From contig JAMXBD010001358.1 of NCBI GenBank assembly GCA_024138025.1, positions 327,700 to 391,699 on the forward strand: a stretch of 64,000 nucleotides of DNA, in the 5' to 3' direction. Numbering within the stretch: the stretch's first letter is position 1; every line of letters begins with the position of its first letter. Source of the DNA: Combretum micranthum (Eukaryota > Streptophyta > Magnoliopsida > Myrtales > Combretaceae). Position numbers and translations under genes: made by a program. Of this stretch, positions 46,985 through 60,600 are shown in pieces. Below the pieces are notes generated by a model. It made no database searches. It was given only the letters and a program-made list of their open reading frames with translations, and was not told where the DNA came from.

Positions 46985-48780
46985 GGTAGTTCCAGATTAG
47001 GATCCTCCATTTGAATTTTGTATGATGCAAGTGATGCAACCGTAAGAGCTATTTTGGGTCAAAGAAAAGAAGCAAGCATTTTTAGCCAATCCATTATGCA
47101 AGCAAGACATTGATAACAGCTCAAGAGAATTATACAACTACTAGGGAGTTGCTGCAGTAGTGTTTGCTTTTGATAAATTCCGTCTTTATCTTACCTTATC
47201 TAAAGTGATTATTTATACTAGCCATTTAGCAATGAAAAATCTTTATTAAAAGTTGATGCAAAGCCAAGACTTATTCGATGGATACTCTTGTTGCAAGAAT
47301 TTAACCTTGAGATCAGGGACAAGAAAGGAGTCAAGAATTTAGCTATAGATCATTTATCAAGACTTGAAAATCCTTATCTTGAGCAAGGACATGAGGATGA
47401 TATTGATGATGCGTTCTCTAAGGAGATATTATATGAGCAACTACATGATGATGATATTGATGATGAGTTCCCTAAGGAAATATTATATGTGATCTGTGCA
47501 ATCAACGATGAAAGTATTCCTTGGTTCGCTAATATAGCTAAAACTACATAGTTGAAGAAGAACTTTCCAATGAGCTTGATTACAATCAAAAGAAGAAATT
47601 CTTTGCAGATTTGAGATATTATTTCTAGGAAGATCCATTTCTTTTTCGAGTGTATGCTGATTAAGTATTTCGAAGATGAGTTTCATACGAAGAAGAATAA
47701 AGAATTTTGTTGCATTGTCATAGTAGACCTATCAGTGGTCACTATAGTATGAAAAAGACTGCTTAAAAAGTACTTGAATCTAGATTTTGTTGGTCTAGCA
47801 TATATTTAAGGATACTCATGCATTTGTTTTGTCTTGTGACTGCTGTCAAAGAACAGGAATATTTCTAAATGTGATGAAATGACTCAAAAGTTTATCCTTG
47901 AATGTGAAGTTTTTTAAGTGTGAGGCATTGGTTTTATGGGCCATTTCCTAGTTCTTAAGGAATAAATATATATTGGTGGCTGTAAATTTCGTCTCTATAT
48001 GGGTTGAAGCTCAAGCCTTACCCACCAATGATGCAGGGTTGTCTCAAAATTTCTTAAGAAGTTGTTTTCGCGGTTTGATGCTCCAAGGTGTTAATTAGTG
48101 ACAAAAGCACTCATTTTGTAATTCTCAAATTGAGAAAGTGCTGAAAAGGTATGGAGTACATCATTGAATAGTAACTCCCTATCATCCATAAACAAGTGGT
48201 TAAGTTGAGGTTTCCAATCGAGAATTGAAGAGGATTTTGGAGAAGATCGCTGCACATAATTGCAAAGATTGGGCAAAGAAGCTTGATGATGTTTTGTGGG
48301 CTTACCAAACTGCTTACAAAACTCCATCGGGGATAACTCCATATAGATTAGTCTATGGCAAGGCTTATCACTTAGTAGGGGAAATTGAACATCGTGCTTA
48401 TTAGGCTATCAAAACAGCCAATTTGGATTTATAAGCAACTGGTAAGAAGATGCAATTCCACATTAATGAACTTGATAATGTCATCGAAATGCTTATGAGA
48501 ATTCTCACATTTACAAGGAAAAGATCAAGATGCTTCATGATGCAGGAATTTGCTATCCTAAGCAATTTAGGGAAGGTGATTAAGTTCTTTTGTATAATTC
48601 TGGGCTCAAAGCCTTTTCCTTGGTAAACTTAAATCGAGATGGTCAGGTCCTTTCATTGTCAAAAATATCTTTCCTTATGGTGTTGTAGAAGTAGAATATC
48701 TAAACAAAGACACTTTCAAAGTTAATGGACAAAGATTAAGCTTTACAATGTAGATTTAAATGCTTTAGAAGGAAAATAGG
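46985..48780 (+). pseudogene. Athila #2 RNase H and integrase
   Basis: RNase H remnants begin near 47000 and include FAFDKFRLYLTLSKVIIYT and an open frame at 47288-47551 (MLQEFNLEIRDKKG, AIDHLSRLEN). An acidic tract DDIDDAFSKEILYEQLHD is followed by DDIDDEFPKEILYV, a short internal duplication. Integrase traces follow at 47700-48780: LHCHSRPISGHY, NIYWWL-like core text, and the C-terminal SRWSGPFIVKNIFPYGVVEV. Frequent stops and frameshifts show a long-dead gene. Confidence 0.82.
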
Positions 48781-49152
48781 AGCTCAAACTCCTCTTAGCA
48801 GAGTTGTGATCTTGCAAGGTTGAACACATTGAACCAATGACGTTAAACAAGGCTCCATGGGAGGCAATCCATATCTAACTTCTTTGTTTTTAATCTTTTT
48901 TTTTTATTTTTTATTTTTCCTTTTCATTGTTTTGTGATAGTCATTTTTGGTGTTTTGTTTGTTTTATAGACATCATGGTTGTGATAAAGTGATAACTTTG
49001 CTTGAATATGGAGTTTGAGATGTTGTATGGGTGAGAGAAGTTGAGAAAATTCACTAAATGTTGAAAAATTTCAGGAATTTGAGACGGAGGAGGTTCGCAC
49101 ACCCTGAGCCTAGGGACGCGATTGAAGCCGAGCTTAGCATTGCTTATGGCGC
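48781..49152 (+). other. Athila #2 UTR after pol
   Basis: Non-coding, corresponding to the pol-to-env spacer of Athila #1. It is interrupted by LTR-A3 and resumes at 53665. Confidence 0.6.
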
Positions 49153-49350
49153 TGTCACGACCTTAAAGGGTACCTTAAATATGGCGTCCACCACATACAA
49201 TATCAAAGCTTAGGAATGACTTCCTCATAGTCACGTGAAAGCTTTAATATGATATTTAAGGCATACTTCACAGCAATAGGAGACACCAGTGGAATATGTA
49301 GTGCAAGATAGTAACATATGGCATACAAGAAAATACTTAAACATATATCA

Positions 49351-50089
49351 TCTATATTATTAAAGTAAAACCACCCTCTTTTATATCTTTAGTGTAAATA
49401 TTTTTAGTGTAAATTTTTTTAATATAATGTTTTTAGCATATGAGCATAAAATATTTTTTTTGTATATCTGAAATCATGAAAATTAAATAGGGTTTGATTA
49501 TAATTAAATAAGGGTTGAATAGACATAGTCTTTTCCTTTTTTAGCATATGAGCATAAAATATTTTTGGTATCCTTGAAATTATGAAATTAAATAGGGTTT
49601 GAATAGAATTAAATAGGGATTGAATAGACATAGTCTTGTCCACATAAAATATTTTTGGTATCCTTGAAATCATAAAATTAAATAGGATTTGAATAGAATT
49701 AAATAAGGGTTGAATAGACATAGTCTTTTTCTTTTTTAGCATACGGGCGTAAAATATTTTTGGCGTCCCTGAAATCATAAAATTAAATAGGGTTTGAATA
49801 GAATTAAATAGGGGTTGAATAGCCATAGTCTTTTTCTTTTTTAGCCAAAGCATGTATATTTATATATCGATCTAAAGTTCCGACACCATAATTATGCATG
49901 GTAGTTACCCAACATGGAGAAGCTACCTATGGAAAATACAATTGTAATTATGATTTGTAATTAATTTCTTAATTTCTAGGACTAATTAAGGTTGTCCTCT
50001 TCCAACCTATCAAAATAATATATTTATTTAATTTATATATGTTGGGCTATTTTATTTGCACACGCATCGCAGGTGTATCGCCTGCTTGT
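49351..50089 (+). mobile_element. Non-autonomous Helitron
   Basis: Begins A|TCTATATTATTAAAG, the typical plant Helitron 5' end, and finishes with a hairpin GCAGGTG-tat-CGCCTGC (50069-50085) followed by TTGT and a host T. There is no TSD and no inverted repeat, as expected. The interior has a tandem repeat and no Rep/helicase. The terminal tetranucleotide is not a perfect CTRR, so the last few bases are uncertain. Confidence 0.65.
49434..49850. repeat. 105-bp tandem repeat in the Helitron, open on minus strand
   Basis: Four units anchored on AGACATAGTCTT at 49521, 49626, 49716 and 49821, spaced 105, 90 and 105 bp. All spacings are multiples of three. Consequently a 144-codon minus frame (49853-49419) repeats TMSIQPLFNSIQTLFNF about four times. 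No homolog was recognised. Confidence 0.8.
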
Positions 50090-53000
50090 TATAACTTAAC
50101 GATAGATAGCTTTGCGTCTTCACAGGGCACTCCCCCCATCAAATTTCTCCAAAAATATCATATTCCTATCATAGTCTTACCTGTAGCACATAACCATAAC
50201 TAAAAGATTTTAAAGGAAATCTAGTCTAAGTCTTTGAGTAGAATTCTCCTAAAGGCTTCCCAAAAAGGCATGTATCTTACCCGAAAATAGGGTGACATAA
50301 GGTACAAAAGGAAAAAAATCTATTAGGATGTAAGCACACCTAGCTTAGTAAGAATATTCCCATGATAACGTAAACATACAAGGACATCAAATAAGTTATT
50401 AAATAAGCATATGAAATGCATCGACCACATGAGCAAGCAAAACATATGATCAATTGAAAATCATATGTTTGAATGGATTTACGCCCTCCATTCGAGGTTA
50501 AGTGTTTCAAGCTTATACGACCACAGTTCACAAATATGTTTTGTAGATCTTTCAGGCTACGACTCACCACTAAAACTGATAGATCTTACGGGCTACTACA
50601 TGCCACTTGTAGATTTTCAAGCTACTATTAACCACTACAACTAGACTCTTATCCCATCGACGGTATAGCAGCGAATGCAATGCAACCTACTTCATGATAC
50701 GCATGATCAATTTGTTAATTTGTATTTTAACATGTAAATATAGTATCTTAAGGGTAATCATAGAAATATTCGCAAACACTTCAACATGATATAAAGACAA
50801 TAATTAACTTACCAATAATTCAAGTTCCGATAAACTTAGTATAATTCCAACAAGCACCATACATCCCCATGCACATTCCATTTTATCTTTTTCCTATCTC
50901 TAGTGCCTCTAAGCTACAAACACAAGCATAAATAAGTAAATTTTAGGAGATAAACTCACTCGGTCATTTTCTACAAAATACTCTTTAGTCATAGTAGTCT
51001 CTGGATAAGAATTCTCCAACTCCTCATCACCTAGATAAGAGAAATACCTGGAATGAGTATTTCACGAAGATTCTATCTAAATTTTCTAACTCTATTTGAT
51101 TATTTGCATCATTTTTTCGATTGAGAAATTTTTAATTTAAAATGACCATAACTTGCTCATTTTAGCTCAAAATTTCATATATTAGTAGTCGTTTTCTTCT
51201 TACTCAAAAAGATCATCTATTTATAGGATTACTTTTAATTTTTAGGGTCATTTGAGGGTTGGACTAGATCGGTATAGATTGCATCATACATGTTCCAACC
51301 CTTGACTTTTGTTTTTCAAAGTTTTATTTCACATGAACACTTTATAGCTAGCATAAGATATTACTATCTTTGAAAAACATTAATATTGTATTAACTCATA
51401 GTATATGTATGATCCTAGTGATGTTGTCAAAAACAAAAATGATTTATCCTATAACAATCTTTTATAAAAGTTTGATAAGTTAAGTTTATGGAAAACTCAT
51501 GACTCTTGATTTACTGTAAGTGTAATATTTAGTTAGGAAAATTTCTATTTTTATATTCAGTTATATTTATGGAGGTTTTATGTTCATAATAAATTCTTTT
51601 TATATATCCATGGCTCAAAACATGAATTCTTGTATTTTCATTTGAATTAATTCTATGTTGGATTCTTCTAAAAATTTTTTAGTTTTAACTCCTAAAAGAA
51701 ACTTCATGGAAGGTTTGTTTGAAATTGTCATTCTTGATAGAGAGGGTTGGTATATGTTTCATGAGTAAATAAATGAAAATCTTTCCTAACAAAAAACTAT
51801 CAACATTTGTATTTGAAGAAAATTTTATTTAACACTTTGAAAATTCATTGGGTGCCTATTCCTACTAATAACAAATTTTTCAAGTGTTAGCAATAAGGTT
51901 CCTTGAAGGTTAATTTTATAAAACAAAGGTTTATCAATATTCACATCCTTGAAGTTTTATTACGACAAAATCTCTTTGATCATGAATGCATATGAGCAAA
52001 GTGTAGTATTATGCCAAGAACAAAATCATTAACGCAACTTCATAGAAAATTAGAAGATAGAAAATCGAAATCTGAAAAACAGCAAAATAAAATTATGGGA
52101 GTCTTAGCTTGTTTTCAAGACTTCCCCAGGACTTGAATAATCTCCAATCACTATAGAAATGAGAAAAACATAAAGAAATAAATCATGGAAGTCTTAGATT
52201 AATTTTCAAGGATTCTCGAGACTTGAGATAATACCAGTCTTATAGATAAAATAAGAATAGTAAGAAAACAATTACAAGAGTCTTAGACTTTATGAAGGCT
52301 CCTCGATACTTGAATATCTCCAGTCTCATGAGTAAAGCAAAGTAAGCAAATAAGAAAATATGGAAGCTTTAGATTAATTTTAAGACTTCCTAGGACTTAG
52401 ATTATGGATAAGTCCTCTTTTTATTTAACTTGATTAAGGATAAGTCTAAGACTAGAATTATGACTAGTCATAATTTGTTGGCATGAAATAGAAAATGAAA
52501 GCATGAGATAAAAGCATTATGTAAAAGTTAGATTAGTGAGCATTTATGCTTTATAGATATACATATTACATATATTTACTAACATACACAAAGTTAAAGT
52601 TAGAAACAATATTTCAACATAATGTAAACATGAACATGAGGTTATCAAGACATGAACAATACGTTTTTTCCATGTTTCGTTCCCTAGCATATGCATCATG
52701 GGGAATTTAAAAATATAACATACGCATTTTTCATGTTAAGCTAACATAATCTAAAGATGGAGTTTAGTATTTTACATAAGATGGAAGATGGATGAAGGAA
52801 GAAAGTTGAAACAACAAATGGAGGGTGTGTGCGAGCATATAGATGGCGTGAAAGAGAGGCAAGGAGGGGAGAGAGTGTTTTGAGTTTTAATTTTTCAAGA
52901 GTTTGGTTATGTGTAGAAATGAATGTGTAAAGAATGAATGAGAGAATGAGTATTTATAAATTTTTGAAATGAAAATTAAAGTGAATTAAATTAAATGCAA

Positions 53001-53664
53001 AAGAAAAATAAATAGATAGAAAAAAAGAGGGAGATGGCACCGGTTTTGAGGGTAGAGAGGGAGAGAGGTGATTAAAAATTAATTTTAGTAAAGAAAAATA
53101 AGTAATGTGTAAGATAAGTTATGTATAAAATAGTATTATGAAAGAAAATATAATAAATAAGTGTGTAAGGTTGTAATAATAAGTAGTAAAAAAAAGTAGA
53201 GATAGATGAATAGTAATGAATAGTAGTAAATAGTAATTGAATAGTAAACAAGATAAATAAATTACCGATATAAAAAAATACACATAAACAGGCAATCTGC
53301 CATTTTAGAACCCGTAAAAATTGTATTTGATATTTTTATGATTTCTTATTGCATTACAAGTCTAAATTGATAGTTGGAATATTTTCTCGTTTTGCATGTC
53401 AATACCCTAATTTCCAAAACTAATCTCGTTTAGGTCCAAAATAAATGAATTTTTGGCAAATATGATATTTTTAAGTTACGTGACATTTTTCCAGGTAATA
53501 AGTTAGGGTTATCTCATTTTTATCGTTCTAAAGTTTCAGGCACAATCTTATCGGATCTAGATCCACTAGAACTCATTGCTAACCTATGTTGACTTTAGGG
53601 TTACAGTTTGACTTCCGATTCTAGGGTTTATTTATAAGACTATCATAAAATCTACGGGTTTACA

Positions 53665-54251
53665 GGCACTCTATTTACCACGAGCATGGGGATGGCCATG
53701 CCTCAACGCGTGACCATGTGACTATGTTATCTCACTTTGCTTTAATCTATAGAAAGAGGCATGCTCCCTAGCGTGCCTGCATATGCTAGTAGATGTTGAA
53801 GTTGTGTTCACTGGTTGTTTCATATACTATAGCATGCTCGTGCTAAGGATGAAACTAAAATTTCACCTCCAAACTTCAAAATCAGCTTAGGCGTGGTCGT
53901 ATCATCATTAAAGTTTCAATTTTACTCTTCATAAGTCTTGATGCATCCTTAACGTGGTTGCATCTCATGAAGATGTTTGTTCATAAAGGCTAGACGCTGC
54001 CTTACTGTGGTTGTGTGTAGGTAAGTATTCAAATCTGTTCTATTTTCTTTATGCATGATTTATAGTGCGGTTGCATAAGAAACAATGCGACCCAAAAATA
54101 TAAATAGCATTTGTCCTATTCATTTTCATTTTCAAATCTTGCATTCATTTATACCCTTATGCTCTCAAAACCACTGATTTGCACTTGATCATAACACAAA
54201 TTCCCTCAATTTGTTTGTTCATCAACTACACTCACTTTATCAACATCAAAG
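53665..54251 (+). other. Athila #2 leader exon of the env-like ORF
   Basis: Equivalent to 9906-10743 in Athila #1. It holds CATGG/CCATG and GCATG/CGTGC words (GGGGATGGCCATGCC, GCATGCTCCCTAGCGTGC, AGCATGCTCGTGCT), the same style of short inverted motifs, and ends ACATCAAAG|GTATGT. Confidence 0.6.
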
Positions 54252-54687
54252 GTATGTTTCGCTACTTTTATTTAGAATTTCTTCTGTCAATTTTGAAATT
54301 GCGATTGGTAAGAGCTTATCTAGGGTTGATTCGAATCTAGAAATTTTCCTTGGTTATGATGATGATTGATTGATGATGTTGAATTGATTGTAGTAATGAT
54401 TACCTTTAATCAATGCGTAGAGTGTTAGCACATCATTAAGTGATTTCAAATGGATTGATTGATTGATGAACCCTAATTTTGTGAAGTGAAGATTGGATAA
54501 AATTGATTTAGGGCTTTTGTGTAATTAGGCTATAATAGTTGATTAAACCAATTGTGGTGTTGAAATTATGCTATTTGGAAGATCATTATTGTTCAATTGA
54601 CTAAATTAGTGCTTAGACATGGCACTTATGTTTGCTCATTGCTTTGATCCATTATTACTACGTAGGTCTTATCATGTTGATGATTTT

Positions 54688-57600
54688 TGTCACGCCCTAA
54701 AAGGTATCCTAAACATACCAGTCTACTGCATGCTAAACGAGACTTAAGAATCACTACCACAGTCATTCAAAAGTCTTGTATTAGATGTAAGGCATTCCCT
54801 CACGATAATAGAACACATATGCAATTGGAGATAGATAGTTCAACTTGATAGTATAAGCATAAAAACATAAACCACAAATATCTCAAGATCCGTTACAAAT
54901 TACTAAGGGGCATTTCCCTACTAAACAAAAGTCTAGATATTTTCTTTTAAGTAACAACCTGAGAGTTTAGGGTTCTCTATGAAAGATTATACAAAGCTAA
55001 TTATAAACTTCTAAGGAAAACTCCTAACTTCGTATTATCTGATTTGGCCAGGTCTAAGGACATAACCATAAGTACGGGAACTGCATCAAAACGAAGCTAT
55101 GAGGGTATAAGCTACGCTAGCTTAGTGAGTTTCACTTTCCAAAATTAAATACTTCATCAAACAATAGGGCAAGCAAGTTATATTAACAATCATATGAAAT
55201 GCACAAGCACATGAAGCATACGATACATAAGACTTTCCGAGAGTTCTATGTTGAATGGATTTACGCCATCCATTCAGGGTTAGGTGTTTCAGGCCCATAC
55301 GACCATAGATTTCAATTTTTTTTCTCATTTATATAGTGTTGATTCAGGTGCCTACCCACTCACTAATTTTGTAGTTGATTCAAGTGCCTGCATCACTTTC
55401 ATTTTAATTCAAGCCATTCCTCCCAACATTCGAGTTTTCAGGCCCACTCGTTACTCAACTATTATGCCTTCTTCCCACAAAGTTATAATAACAAATGTAG
55501 TGTGACTCAACATATGGTATGCATGGTTAATTTAATAATAAGATCATAGCATATTATTTAAGCGAATTATAGGCGATCATAGATATTTTAGACACTTCGA
55601 TACTATACCAAATCATACAAACTTTTATAACAACTCCCATTTCGATATTCTTATCATTAATTCAATCAAACAAAACTCACATGCACGTTTCAATTTTATC
55701 TTGTCCCAATTCTAATGCCACTATTATTACAAGCACAATTAATAGCATGTAATTTAAGGATAGTGAACTCACTCGGCCATGGACATCGGTCTCTAATGGT
55801 AGTGATCTAGAAACAAGAATTTTCCTCCTATTTAAAATCACCTAAATGAAAGAAATAGCCAAATGAGTGTTTCATACCATAACTAATTCCAACTTATTAA
55901 ATAAAACTCTTGAGATCAAAATTTTCGTGGTAGATAGAAATTCCAACTTAAAACGGTCATAAGTTGATCAATTTAACTCGGAATTTCGCAAATAAGCTAT
56001 CGATTTCTATCTACTTTGAAAAATCTATCTATTTATGATGTTATTCTTATGTTTTGAAAACGTTTAGGTCTTGGAATGCTCGGATCAGTAGCTAAAACTT
56101 GCATATCTGAATTTGTTTTGTGAAATTGGCATTATTTCTATCGAGTATGTTATATGTGCATGCAATATCTTCAAGTTATTATCATGAATGACATGATATG
56201 AGCTATCTACATGTAAATCCTTAATGATTTTTTATTAAAAAGAATTTTTGGAAAACTTTCACCTTACAACAATTTCAAGAACACTTGGTTGGAAAAACTA
56301 GCTTTATCTCTTTGAAAATCATCCATATTTTTACCAAGATAAAGCCTTGATGACCTATATACCTAATACCTTCATTATCTTAATAAAATTCTTCATTTAA
56401 AGGTTGGAAAATAGATGTCTAAATATAGGTTTTGCCTAGTGATGAATTTTACACAATTTTGGGAAATGAAAATATTGTTTGATCTTAGTTTGGAAACCTT
56501 TCCTTTGTTTTAGGTTTATACTTTGATAAAACACATTTACTGTAAATCGCCAAAGTTTTGTGATCAATTATGCTTAAACCTTAATTAGAAGGTCAACTGG
56601 AAATCCTAAAGTCAACAAAACCCTAGTCAGACGTAACCGTTCAAGTCCGGCAATCTCGTGTTCGTAACCTTAAGAAATTAATTAAGAGATTAGTATGTAG
56701 AATAGTTCGTAATAACATGAGAAAGCTTAAAAATATTATATTAGTTAAACCGTGATTCGTTTTGAGCACGATCGGACACAATTTTTGAAAAGCATGTCCC
56801 GAGGCTCAGAATGGTAAAAATATTCTGAATATACCCTTAGATTCATAAAAATATAAGGTTTTCAAAAATATCGGTTTCATAATTTTTCGGTAACTAAAAA
56901 TATCAGATATCGCAATTATACGAGTATGTTTTTACTATCGGTACTTTAATTGTCATGTCTACTTTACATTACACTATTTATTATTATTCTAAACTATTTA
57001 TCTATCTTTACTTTTTCTTACAACTACTCTTACAATCATACCTCTATTTTCTTACAATTTTCATTTCCAATACAACTTTACATCTTTCATATCTTACTTT
57101 TCATTAATAAAAGTAAAAAAAATAAATTTCTATCTCTCTCTCACACTCTCAATTTGCGCCGGCCACCCTCTTACAACACTCAATTTGTTTTATTTTTTAT
57201 TTATTTAATTAACAAAAATTTTCCTCCACATTTTCCTATAAATACCCCCTCTTCCTTTCATTTCCTTCACACCTTCCATACACTAAAATTACTCTCTCAA
57301 AATCTCTCCGTAAACTCTCTCAAGTTTTCTGTAGTTTCTACTTCTTCCACAGGTAATAGTTTTAGCTTTTTATATGTTCATTTACTTAGTATGAGCTTAG
57401 TGTGTGTTTTCTAAACCATGAAGGTTAAGAAAGCAACAACATGTTCATACTTTGTTTTTGTTCATGAATTTATCTTCCTTTATGTTGTTTTCATATATAT
57501 TTAACTAAATATATCTATGCAGTTATATATATCTGTTAGAGCATATAAGCTCCTTTGTTTTGCAATTTATTTACTTTCCTTGCAATTTATTTACTTTCAA

Positions 57601-60600
57601 GTTATTTTAATATTAGTCTATTCTTAGTCTTTGGATACTTTGATGAAGCTAAGGTTCTAATACTTGATATATTTCTTTACCAGCTTATTTCTTTAATTTT
57701 TTATGTCTTTCTTATGTTTACATAACTTTATGATTTCATATTCATGAACATATTGATTTTTGTCTCAATAAGATAAAGGAGGAAAATTTTTTTAAAATAG
57801 AAGTTTTGCTCTAAAAATAAATGTTGTTATGAAGGAAGTAATTTTCATAAAAACTTAGAAAATTATCTTAACAAACATTTCCTAGAAATCTAGAGGAGTT
57901 CATTATAAATTTTAAGAGCATAGGAATTTTTTTTAAAAAAACCATACATACACTTTACAAAGTCATAAAATGGAAAGAAATTCTTGATTAAACAAAAGTC
58001 TTACTAAAATTTTCATCAATACTAGTTTGACAAACACCAAGAAATTTCCTTTCATAAAAGTAGAATGATCTTAAGAAATGAGGAAATTATTTCTATAAAT
58101 ATAGAATTATTACTACTTTCAAAAAGCATTAGAAACTAAGCTTAGAAAATAAAAATTATTCTTTAGAAATGTAAAAAGACTAAGGAAATGAAATTTAAAA
58201 AAGAAAAATATTCATTTAAAATAACTTGAGATATTTTTTAGCAAGATAAGAGGAAATTTTCAAAAGTTTCACTTTTCCAAAATCTTTAGAAGACTTTACT
58301 TTTACCAAAAATTCATGGTTTAGACAACTTCATTAATTTCATGCATTTGATATGAGTCAATGAATACATATATAAATACATTTCAAAAGTTTTACAAACT
58401 ATTATAATATATATATCTCTTTGATATGAGTTTTTGTAAAAACAAGGAAGCAAGTTTGTGAAATTCGTGGTAAATATGATCACCACTATTTCGGAGCTCA
58501 AATGACTTAGTTTGATGAAAATTGTTTTAGAAATAGATAGATCTTTTTGAGTAGGTAGAAAACGATATATAATATGCGAAATTCCGATTTAAATGAGCAA
58601 GTTATGGCCATTTTAAGTTGGAATTTCTTTCAATCCGACTTTACTGCGAATTCAAGATAGATTTAGAATCTTCAAAAGTAGAAATTCTATGAAAGACTCA
58701 TTTTGGGTATTTCATCTTGTTTAGGTGAAGAAGGAACCAATATCGCCTTCCCGGAAGATTACTTCGAATAGGAGTGATCGTCATGGAGTGAGTTAATCCC
58801 TTACTAGTTACATTTCCTTGTTTGTGCTTGTAAGTAGTAGCACTAGAAAATAAAGAAAAATAAATGAACAAATATTGTGTGATTTGGATTCATGATTGAT
58901 TGAATAAAAGTTAAGAATATCGAAAGAGGAATTGATGAATAATTTATGTTTTCTTGCAATGATATGATGAATATTGTTTTGATCACCTTAACTTTAACTC
59001 GACAATAATGGAATAACCCTATATTGAAAATGATTCATGCATATCATATTTGTGAGTCACATTTATTTTCACTACTATTCTTCGTGTGGGGAAACAAAGA
59101 GTTATAGTGGTGGCTAGTAGGGCAAGTAGGAGCCGGTAAGTCTGCAATTATTTATGGTCGTATGGGCCAGTAACCACCCAACCCCCGACATGGAGGGCGT
59201 AAAATCCATGATGCACATGGCTTCCATTTAATCGTGTGTATTTTGTTTGCTCATGTGATTGATGCATTCTCATATGATTGTCTAAATAACTTGTGTGTTT
59301 TATGGCAATGTTTTGTAGATGGGAGTTATCTCACTAAGCTAGTTTTGCTTATACCTCTATAGCTTTTTGTTACAATATAATTACTTGTGGTTGGCACCAA
59401 AGACCCCCTTTTGTCGGGTATGAACCAAAACTACTAGGAGTTTTTGGAAGAGTTTATATGTATTTAGTTTTGGATGTAGACTTTTAAGAAAAATCTCTAT
59501 AGTAGACTTATGTTATATTTATGTATATTTTGATGATGGCTTAGTTGAACAAGACTATTAGAACGGGGAATGCCCTTAAGTAGTTGTAAGTGACTTTTAT
59601 TCCAATGAATATTACATGTTTATCTATATAAGTTCTTTCGTGCTTTTATTATCTTCTTAAACAAACCCCTTTGAGTTTCTTACTATCTTGGAAGCACACC
59701 TTGCACATGATATCGAAGCTCCTAAGTGACTAAGGTTGTCATTCATTAGCTTGAATATTATGTGCGGTGGACTGCCACGTTTAGGTACCCTTCGGGCGTG
59801 ACATTTACTCTTATCAAAATCAAATCTATATTACATCTATTCCCTAAGACTTCTATTTTTCAATTAAAATCCTCATTTTGGTATTTGGAAATAGGTGTTT
59901 AAATGGGGTTCATTTTTAGATATGAATTTTGAAAACTTGTTTTTAACATTATTCCTTGTGAAAAACTCATTTAACCTTCCTAAAATTAATCCTAATCAAA
60001 CCTACTCCCTAAGGTTTCATTTCATCCTAGTATGAATTTTAAGCTTTTGTTGGGGTTGAAACAAGTTCCAACTTGTCTTTTAAACTTTTTCTTGTTTTGA
60101 AAATTTCTCTTAGTAAAACTAAAATCAACTTATAAAAATCACTCCTTTATGATACCTATTACCTAATCCCTTCATTTTACATGTAAGATCTTCATTTTAG
60201 AGTTGAAAAATAAGTTTTTTCAATGGTTATTTCTCAAGATCCGAATTTGAGAAATCACTTTTTGATAGAAACAAAATAGATCTTGAGTTTTGCCAACACC
60301 TTTACTAAGACTATCATATTGCAAATCTTTTAGGTATGTAAGACAAGTATTTATGGCATTTATGTACTCTAAACAAGTAGATCTACTATACTACTCATGT
60401 CATGGATGCAATGCAACATAAACAATATGTAGATGAAGGTCATAATAAAAATATATGCACAAAATATCCATGAGATATAATAATAATATAGCAAAATATT
60501 AGTAAATCAACTTAAATAACAAGATCTACACATTGTGATGGCAAGATTATCATGCTTTAGTATTTCCATATCCCTAGCATAAAGCTCATGGGGATTTTTG

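Larger units (their letters stand above)
49153..53664 (-). mobile_element. Solo LTR-A3 carrying a Helitron
   Basis: The plus strand begins TGTCACGACCTTAAAGGGTA and ends CTACGGGTTTACA. Flanks GGCGC (49148-49152) and GGCAC (53665-53669) form a 4/5 TSD whose difference is a CpG-type transition. Net of the Helitron it is 3.77 kb. The minus-strand TATAAATA lies at 52958-52951. The 76-codon frame at 50340-50570 covers the late module GGAGGGCGTAAATCC and is not a gene. Confidence 0.85.

Noticed and set aside
47374..47589. Minus-strand ORFs at 47374-47589 and 47483-47686
   Set aside because: They are the complement of the Athila #2 RNase H/integrase segment, including its acidic duplicated tract.
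56950..57414. 154-codon ORF
   Set aside because: Covers the U3/TATA region of LTR-A5. Its Phe/Ile/Ser/Leu-rich composition reflects AT- and CT-rich DNA, and other LTR-A copies do not keep the frame.
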